This document shows, piece after piece, positions 33,147 through 37,361 of a stretch of DNA of 37,361 nucleotides. The notes beneath the pieces are model-generated. The model made no database searches and had not been told where the DNA came from. It was given only the letters and a program-made list of their open reading frames with translations. The stretch covers positions 1 through 37,361 of the forward strand of contig CAKSPC010000026.1 in NCBI GenBank assembly GCA_934481445.1. Reading direction: 5' to 3'. A program made the position numbers and the translations under genes. Each line of letters starts with the position of its first letter. The stretch's first letter is position 1. The DNA comes from an uncultured Oscillospiraceae bacterium (lineage in GTDB: Bacteria > Bacillota > Clostridia > Oscillospirales > Ruminococcaceae).

Positions 33147-33638
33147 TTAAAGATCCTTAACGGACTTGCCTCTGAGAGCTGCAACTTCTTCAGCTGTTCT
33201 CAGGGAAGTCAGACCCTCCATTGTTGCGCGAACAACGTTGCAGGGGTTGTTGGAACGCAGAGACTTGGTACGGATGTTCTTGATGCCTGCCATCTCGATG
33301 ACAGCACGAACGGGGCCGCCTGCGATAACGCCGGTACCCTCGGGAGCGGGACGCATCAGAACTGCGCCTGCGCCGAACTTGCCTGTGATCTCGTGAGGGA
33401 TCGTTGTACCCTTCAGAGCGATCTTGTGAAGATTCTTCTTCGCGTCCTCGATACCCTTGCGGATAGCGTCGGGAACTTCGTTAGACTTGCCCATGCCAAA
33501 ACCTACTGTGCCGTTGCCGTCGCCGACAACTACCAGTGCGGAGAACTTCATGATGCGTCCGCCCTTAACGGTCTTGGAAACGCGATTGATAGCTACAACC
33601 TTTTCGCTGAGCTCGTTTTCAGTTTCTATAAATGCCAA
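33147..33638 (-). CDS. rpsE: 30S ribosomal protein S5
   Basis: 163 residues. The start codon is TTG at 33638, with GGAGG 7 nt upstream. The N-terminal dsRBD-like segment ([27 protein letters not shown]) and the C-terminal domain are intact. S5 lines the mRNA entry channel. It follows rplR by 15 nt. Confidence 0.97.
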   Translation of the reverse strand: MAFIETENELSEKVVAINRVSKTVKGGRIMKFSALVVVGDGNGTVGFGMGKSNEVPDAIRKGIEDAKKNLHKIALKGTTIPHEITGKFGAGAVLMRPAPEGTGVIAGGPVRAVIEMAGIKNIRTKSLRSNNPCNVVRATMEGLTSLRTAEEVAALRGKSVKDL

Positions 33639-33653
33639 GTTTATCCCTCCTTA

Positions 33654-34013
33654 TCAGAAATTAAGTCCGCCTTCTCTAGCACCCTCGGCGAGAGCAGCAA
33701 CTCTGCCGTGGTATACGTAGCCGCCTCTGTCGAAAACGACATCGGTGATGCCGGCTGCCTTAGCCTTCTCGGCGATCATAAGACCAACCTTCTTGGCAGC
33801 CTCGCAGTTACCGCCGAAGCCCTCGAAACCCTTTTCGGTGGAGGAAGCGGCTGCAAGCGTAACACCCTTTACGTCGTCAATGATCTGAGCGTAAATGTGC
33901 TGCGAAGAACGGAAAACATTAAGTCTAGGGCACTCGGAAGTACCGCTGATCTTAGCGCGGACACGCTTGTGACGGCGAAGTCTGCTCTTGTTTTTATCGA
34001 TGATTTTAACCAT
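33654..34013 (-). CDS. rplR: 50S ribosomal protein L18
   Basis: 119 residues; [15 protein letters not shown] near the N-terminus and the [25 protein letters not shown]-terminus are diagnostic. It binds 5S rRNA. AAAGGA lies upstream of the ATG. Confidence 0.97.
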   Translation of the reverse strand: MVKIIDKNKSRLRRHKRVRAKISGTSECPRLNVFRSSQHIYAQIIDDVKGVTLAAASSTEKGFEGFGGNCEAAKKVGLMIAEKAKAAGITDVVFDRGGYVYHGRVAALAEGAREGGLNF

Positions 34014-34040
34014 TTATTTTCAGTCCTTTCGTTGTGGGGA

Positions 34041-34586
34041 TTACTTCTTACCCTTACCCGCTTTACCTTCCTTGCGGCGGATAACTTCGCTGGCGTACTT
34101 AACGCCCTTGCCCTTGTAAGGCTCGGGAGGACGCTTGCCTCTGATTTCGGAAGCGTACTGGCCAACCTTCTGCTTATCAATACCTGTAACGATGATCTTG
34201 TTGGGAGCAGGAACTTCCAGCTTTACATCGTCTGTATCGGAAACAACAACAGGATGAGAGAAGCCAAGAGTCATAACGACATCCTTGCCCTTCTTTTCGC
34301 ATCTGTAACCAACACCGTTGATCTCGAGTTCCTTTGTGTAGCCCTCTGTAACGCCTACGATCATGTTGTGAACGAGGGTTCTTGTAAGGCCGTGGAGAGA
34401 CTTGCTGAGATTCTCGTCATCGGGGCGAGTAACCTTGATCTCGTTACCCTCTGCGGAGATGGTGATCAGCTTGTTGAATTCCTTTGTGATGGTGCCCTTG
34501 GGGCCCTTTACTGTAACAACAGAACCGTCGATTTTAACCTCAACACCTGCGGGAACAGCAATAGGCTTATTACCAATTCTTGACAT
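34041..34586 (-). CDS. rplF: 50S ribosomal protein L6
   Basis: 181 residues; MSRIGNKPI start, two L6 domains and the [14 protein letters not shown] signature near the C-terminus. It lies 17 nt after rpsH. Confidence 0.98.
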   Translation of the reverse strand: MSRIGNKPIAVPAGVEVKIDGSVVTVKGPKGTITKEFNKLITISAEGNEIKVTRPDDENLSKSLHGLTRTLVHNMIVGVTEGYTKELEINGVGYRCEKKGKDVVMTLGFSHPVVVSDTDDVKLEVPAPNKIIVTGIDKQKVGQYASEIRGKRPPEPYKGKGVKYASEVIRRKEGKAGKGKK

Positions 34587-34603
34587 ATTACTATTCCTCC
34601 TTA

Positions 34604-35002
34604 TTACCAGATGAACGCAAGGACTTCGCCGCCGACATTAAGCTCGCGAGCCTTCTTGTCGGTCATGATGCCCTTGGAAGTGGATACGATAGCGATACCG
34701 AGACCCTTCATAACCTTAGGCATATCCTTGCAGTTAGAGTAGATTCTCAGACCGGGCTTGGAAACACGGCGAAGACCTGTGATGACCTGAGCCTTGTTGT
34801 CTGTGTACTTGAGTGTAACTCTGATGACGCCCTGCTTGTTATCATCAATAACCTTGAAAGCCTTGATGTAACCTTCGTCGAGCAGGATCTGTGCGATCTG
34901 CTTCTTCATGTTGGAAGCGGGGATGTCAACAGATGCGTGCTTTGCAGAGTTTGCGTTACGGATTCTTGTAAGCATATCTGCGATGGTATCAGTAATCTGC
35001 AT
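34604..35002 (-). CDS. rpsH: 30S ribosomal protein S8
   Basis: 132 residues; [18 protein letters not shown] start and the [13 protein letters not shown] motif. Primary 16S binder and, in E. coli, translational repressor of the spc operon. AGGAGG precedes the ATG. An unusually long structured gap (35003-35185) separates it from rpsN. Confidence 0.98.
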   Translation of the reverse strand: MQITDTIADMLTRIRNANSAKHASVDIPASNMKKQIAQILLDEGYIKAFKVIDDNKQGVIRVTLKYTDNKAQVITGLRRVSKPGLRIYSNCKDMPKVMKGLGIAIVSTSKGIMTDKKARELNVGGEVLAFIW

Positions 35003-35185
35003 TCATTTACCTCCTATACGAAAGCCGTTACGGAACCGAATGTTCCGTCGTACTGACATGATTTGCCCTTTCGGGCTGTATGGGAACGCGGTGCGTTCCA
35101 AAAAGCCGGGCTTTTTTCGTAGCCAAAAACCCGCCCGGCGAGGGAACAGATTATCGAAACGGTTTATCGACGTTTCTAATATAAA
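35003..35185 (-). promoter_or_regulatory. Structured leader with terminator-like stem between rpsN and rpsH
   Basis: 183 nt, no gene. In transcript order: a stem 35139-35133 with 35111-35105 (7 GC-rich bp, plus an inner T5/A5 pairing), directly followed by T5 (35104-35100), which is terminator-like; then perfect hairpins 35083-35089/35093-35099 (7 bp), 35065-35068/35073-35076 (4 bp, GAAA loop) and 35030-35036/35042-35048 (7 bp). It may be an attenuator or r-protein binding leader. Confidence 0.6.
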
Positions 35186-35371
35186 TTACCAGCTAGCCTT
35201 CTTAACGCCGGGGATCTGACCCTTGTAAGCAAGCTCTCTGAAGCAAATTCTGCAAATGCCGTACTTGCGCAGATAAGCGTGGGGTCTGCCACAGATCTTG
35301 CATCTGTTGTAAGAACGTGTGGAGAACTTCGGTGCTCTCTGCTGCTTAGCGATCATTGACTTCTTTGCCAT
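35186..35371 (-). CDS. rpsN: 30S ribosomal protein S14 type Z
   Basis: 61 residues, the short zinc-binding form: CKICGRPH and CRICFREL supply the four cysteines. The short C+ form is usual in Firmicutes. It follows rplE by 21 nt. Confidence 0.97.
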   Translation of the reverse strand: MAKKSMIAKQQRAPKFSTRSYNRCKICGRPHAYLRKYGICRICFRELAYKGQIPGVKKASW

Positions 35372-35392
35372 GAGTTTTCCTCCGTCCTTTCT

Positions 35393-35932
35393 TTACTTCT
35401 CAAAGGGAGCGCCCATAAGAGTGAGCAGCTCTCTAGCTTCTTCATCAGTCTTTGCAGTTGTGATGAAGTTGATATCCATACCGCGGACAGCGTCGATCTT
35501 GTCGTACTCGATCTCAGGGAAGATCAGCTGCTCCTTCAGGCCGAAGGAATAGTTTCCTCTGCCGTCGAAAGAGTTGGGGTTGATACCTCTGAAGTCACGA
35601 ACACGGGGGAGAGCAACGTTGAACAGTCTGTCGAGGAACTCGTACATGATATCGCCGCGAAGTGTTACCTTAACGCCGATGATCTGACCCTCTCTGAGCT
35701 TGAAGTTAGCAACAGACTTCTTAGCGCGGCAGGGAACAGGCTTCTGGCCTGTGATCATGCCGAGCTCGTTGGAAACGGTCTCGATGATTTTTGCGTTTTC
35801 CTTTGCCTCGCCGCAAGCAACGTTGACTACGATCTTATCGATCTTGGGGGTCTGCATAACAGACTTGTAGCCAAACTTCTTGAACAGGGCGGGAGCAACG
35901 GTTTCCTTATAGAATTCCTTCATTCTAGCCAT
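35393..35932 (-). CDS. rplE: 50S ribosomal protein L5
   Basis: 179 residues with start at the ATG 35932 ([10 protein letters not shown]), where AGGAG lies 8 nt upstream; longer in-frame starts to 35986 add a non-family extension. The [12 protein letters not shown] and RGMDINF motifs are typical. Binds 5S rRNA. Confidence 0.96.
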   Translation of the reverse strand: MARMKEFYKETVAPALFKKFGYKSVMQTPKIDKIVVNVACGEAKENAKIIETVSNELGMITGQKPVPCRAKKSVANFKLREGQIIGVKVTLRGDIMYEFLDRLFNVALPRVRDFRGINPNSFDGRGNYSFGLKEQLIFPEIEYDKIDAVRGMDINFITTAKTDEEARELLTLMGAPFEK

Positions 35933-35954
35933 TGTAAAAACTCCTATCTGACAG

Positions 35955-36010
35955 CCGGATTTTAATGGGCGCGAACTGCGCCGCATTTCTTATATCCGAC
36001 CGATCTTCGG
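35955..36010 (-). promoter_or_regulatory. Hairpin region between rplX and rplE, possible r-protein site
   Basis: An 83-nt gap holds a 5-bp hairpin (35968-35972 with 35978-35982) enclosed by a 5-bp pairing (35956-35960 with 35994-35998), plus a 4-bp hairpin at 36000-36010. In E. coli the S8 repressor site of the spc operon is at this same rplX-rplE junction; equivalence here is inference. Confidence 0.35.
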
Positions 36011-36015
36011 CTTGA

Positions 36016-36336
36016 TCAATACTTGAGCTCTGCGCCGCAGTGCTTGCAAACTCTGATCTTCTTACCGTCCTCAATCTTGTGAGCCACTCTTGTGGTCTTG
36101 TCGCACTTGGGGCAAACGAGCATTACCTTGGACGCATAGAGAGCGCCTTCAGCCTGAACTCTGCCGCCGAGCTGACCTGCCTGCTTGGGCTTAACGTGCT
36201 TGGTAACCATGTTAGCGCCTTCAACGATGACCTTGTTCTCCTTCGCGGAAACGCTTACAACCTTACCCTGCTTGCCCTTGTCGTGGCCGCTGATTATCTG
36301 AACCTTATCGCCGGTTTTAACATTTAAGTTATTCAT
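36016..36336 (-). CDS. rplX: 50S ribosomal protein L24
   Basis: 106 residues; KTGDKVQIISGHDKGKQGKV KOW motif at the N-terminus and a C-terminal CPKC / CKHC pair that looks like a zinc ribbon. It lies 14 nt after rplN. Confidence 0.97.
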   Translation of the reverse strand: MNNLNVKTGDKVQIISGHDKGKQGKVVSVSAKENKVIVEGANMVTKHVKPKQAGQLGGRVQAEGALYASKVMLVCPKCDKTTRVAHKIEDGKKIRVCKHCGAELKY

Positions 36337-36350
36337 ACGGTAGGTCCTCC

Positions 36351-36719
36351 TTAAAGTACTTCGGGAGCGAGGGACAGGATCTTCATGAAGTCCTTATCGC
36401 GAAGCTCTCTTGCAACCGGCCCAAAAATACGAGTTCCCTTCGGATTTTTGTCCTCCTTGATAATAACCGCTGCGTTTTCATCGAAGCGGATATATGTTCC
36501 GTCGTCACGTCTGAGGCCCTTTGCGGAGCGGACAACAACACACTTAACAACGTCGCCCTTCTTTACAACGCCGCCGGGTGTAGCTTTTTTAACGGAAGCA
36601 ACGATAACGTCGCCGATATTTGCGTATCTTCTGCGGGTACCGCCCAGCACTCTGATACACATAAGCTCTTTCGCGCCGGTGTTATCGGCAACCTTAAGCA
36701 ATGTCTGCATCTGAATCAT
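36351..36719 (-). CDS. rplN: 50S ribosomal protein L14
   Basis: 122 residues, [18 protein letters not shown] start and the [18 protein letters not shown] end; both are diagnostic. Beta-barrel protein at the subunit interface. Confidence 0.98.
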   Translation of the reverse strand: MIQMQTLLKVADNTGAKELMCIRVLGGTRRRYANIGDVIVASVKKATPGGVVKKGDVVKCVVVRSAKGLRRDDGTYIRFDENAAVIIKEDKNPKGTRIFGPVARELRDKDFMKILSLAPEVL

Positions 36720-36767
36720 GGCATTACTTCTCCTTTCGTAGATTTACGATATAATATTGCCGCTAAA

Positions 36768-37022
36768 TTACTTAGCGCGCTCGATGACGTTAACAAGGCG
36801 CCATCTCTTATCCTTGGAAAGGGGGCGAGTTTCCATGATCTCAACTCTGTCGCCTATTCCGCAAGTGTTCTGTTCATCGTGAGCCTTGAGCTTGATGGTG
36901 CGCTTAACGATCTTCTTATAAAGAGGATGACGAACATTATCCTCGATGGCAACGACGATTGTCTTATCCATCTTGTTGCTTACTACTCTACCAATTCTGG
37001 TCTTTCTTAAAGCTCTTTCCAT
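36768..37022 (-). CDS. rpsQ: 30S ribosomal protein S17
   Basis: 84 residues; [16 protein letters not shown] start and [14 protein letters not shown] motif. OB-fold primary 16S binder. Between rpmC and rplN as usual. Confidence 0.97.
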   Translation of the reverse strand: MERALRKTRIGRVVSNKMDKTIVVAIEDNVRHPLYKKIVKRTIKLKAHDEQNTCGIGDRVEIMETRPLSKDKRWRLVNVIERAK

Positions 37023-37044
37023 GTTTAGTTCTTATCCTCCTTCC

Positions 37045-37245
37045 TCAGTCATTAGCCGCGAGCTCGCGCTGACGCTGGATGGTCTTGATGCGAGCGATGT
37101 CCTTCTTAACAGCCTTAATTCTAGTGGGGTTGTCAAGCTGGTTTACGGCAAGCTGGAAGCGCAGGTTGAAAAGCTCCTGCTTGAGTTCGGCGAGCTTAGT
37201 GTCAAGCTCTGTTTCCGAAAGGTACTTGATTTCCGAAGCCTTCAT
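37045..37245 (-). CDS. rpmC: 50S ribosomal protein L29
   Basis: 66 residues, two-helix protein with the [20 protein letters not shown] signature. The ATG overlaps the rplP stop as TAATG. Confidence 0.97.
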   Translation of the reverse strand: MKASEIKYLSETELDTKLAELKQELFNLRFQLAVNQLDNPTRIKAVKKDIARIKTIQRQRELAAND

Positions 37246-37361
37246 TAAAGCTCACCTCCGTCTTCCTTCTTTACAAATTTGCACTTAATGGGGAGCTTGT
37301 GCATTGCAAGACGCATAGCCTCGCGAGCAGTCTCCTCGGGAACGCCGGCGATCTCGAACAT
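37245..37361 (-). CDS. rplP: 50S ribosomal protein L16, C-terminal part (cut by window edge)
   Basis: 38 codons plus stop are inside the window: residues read [19 protein letters not shown], then the conserved [10 protein letters not shown] end and a short acidic tail. The Met at the window edge is internal, not the start. It overlaps rpmC by one nt (TAATG). Confidence 0.95.
   Translation of the reverse strand: MFEIAGVPEETAREAMRLAMHKLPIKCKFVKKEDGGEL

Noticed and set aside
32967..34583. 538-residue plus-strand open frame
   Set aside because: It runs antisense to L30, S5, L18 and L6, all certain; it is a shadow of their codon usage.

Overview
The window looks like a chromosomal segment of a Gram-positive Clostridia member, most likely an Oscillospirales/Ruminococcus-type gut bacterium. 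This is an inference. It rests on the Firmicutes order of the spc-alpha ribosomal gene block, near-consensus sigma-A promoters and strong AGGAGG-type ribosome binding sites, a KOW-domain gene between map and infA, zinc-binding forms of S14, L36 and adenylate kinase, a lipoprotein-type solute-binding protein, and many small zinc-ribbon membrane proteins. No tRNA, rRNA, IS element, phage gene or CRISPR array was seen.

Layout. (1) 1-3,970: the terminator of an upstream gene, then a plus-strand gene for a 938-residue double-zinc-ribbon membrane protein, a convergent 90-residue zinc-ribbon protein, and a small DUF6514-like gene. (2) 3,991-7,333, minus strand: a four-gene operon of DUF6062-like protein, TsaD, a shikimate-kinase-like enzyme and a CPBP intramembrane protease. 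It diverges, from overlapping promoters, from a plus-strand group (7,480-9,542) of an OGG-type DNA glycosylase, a tail-anchored zinc-ribbon protein and a maltose/galactoside O-acetyltransferase-like enzyme. (3) 9,664-12,547: a consensus promoter drives a 914-residue triple-zinc-ribbon membrane protein containing ten 30-bp tandem repeats. (4) 23,983 down to 12,521, minus strand: a probable ten-gene operon of RING-like/DUF2628 membrane protein, GT2 glycosyltransferase, two paralogous GT-C-like membrane proteins, a KtrB-type K+ channel subunit, a TrmN6-like methyltransferase, RsmI, a 57-residue membrane peptide, FolC and a YgjP-like metallopeptidase. Gaps are at most about 31 nt, with several start/stop overlaps. 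(5) 24,036-25,683: a monocistronic solute-binding lipoprotein with its own promoter and terminator and no permease genes beside it. (6) 25,841-37,361, minus strand: the spc-alpha ribosomal superoperon from rplP (partial at the window edge) to rplQ, including secY, adk, map, infA and rpoA, ending at an intrinsic terminator.

Functionally, the right third is core translation and secretion machinery. The left two thirds mix housekeeping genes (t6A synthesis, rRNA methylation, folate polyglutamylation, base-excision repair) with less-known cell-envelope genes: five proteins with cytosolic zinc-ribbon or RING-like modules, four of them with membrane segments, and a lipid-linked glycosylation cassette. 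The less expected items are the repeat-bearing zinc-ribbon membrane proteins, a shikimate-kinase-like enzyme with a substrate-site Arg replaced by Cys, the GT2/GT-C/GT-C cassette, an unlisted short gene translationally coupled to folC, and several structured intergenic RNAs inside the ribosomal operon, one shaped like an intrinsic terminator.
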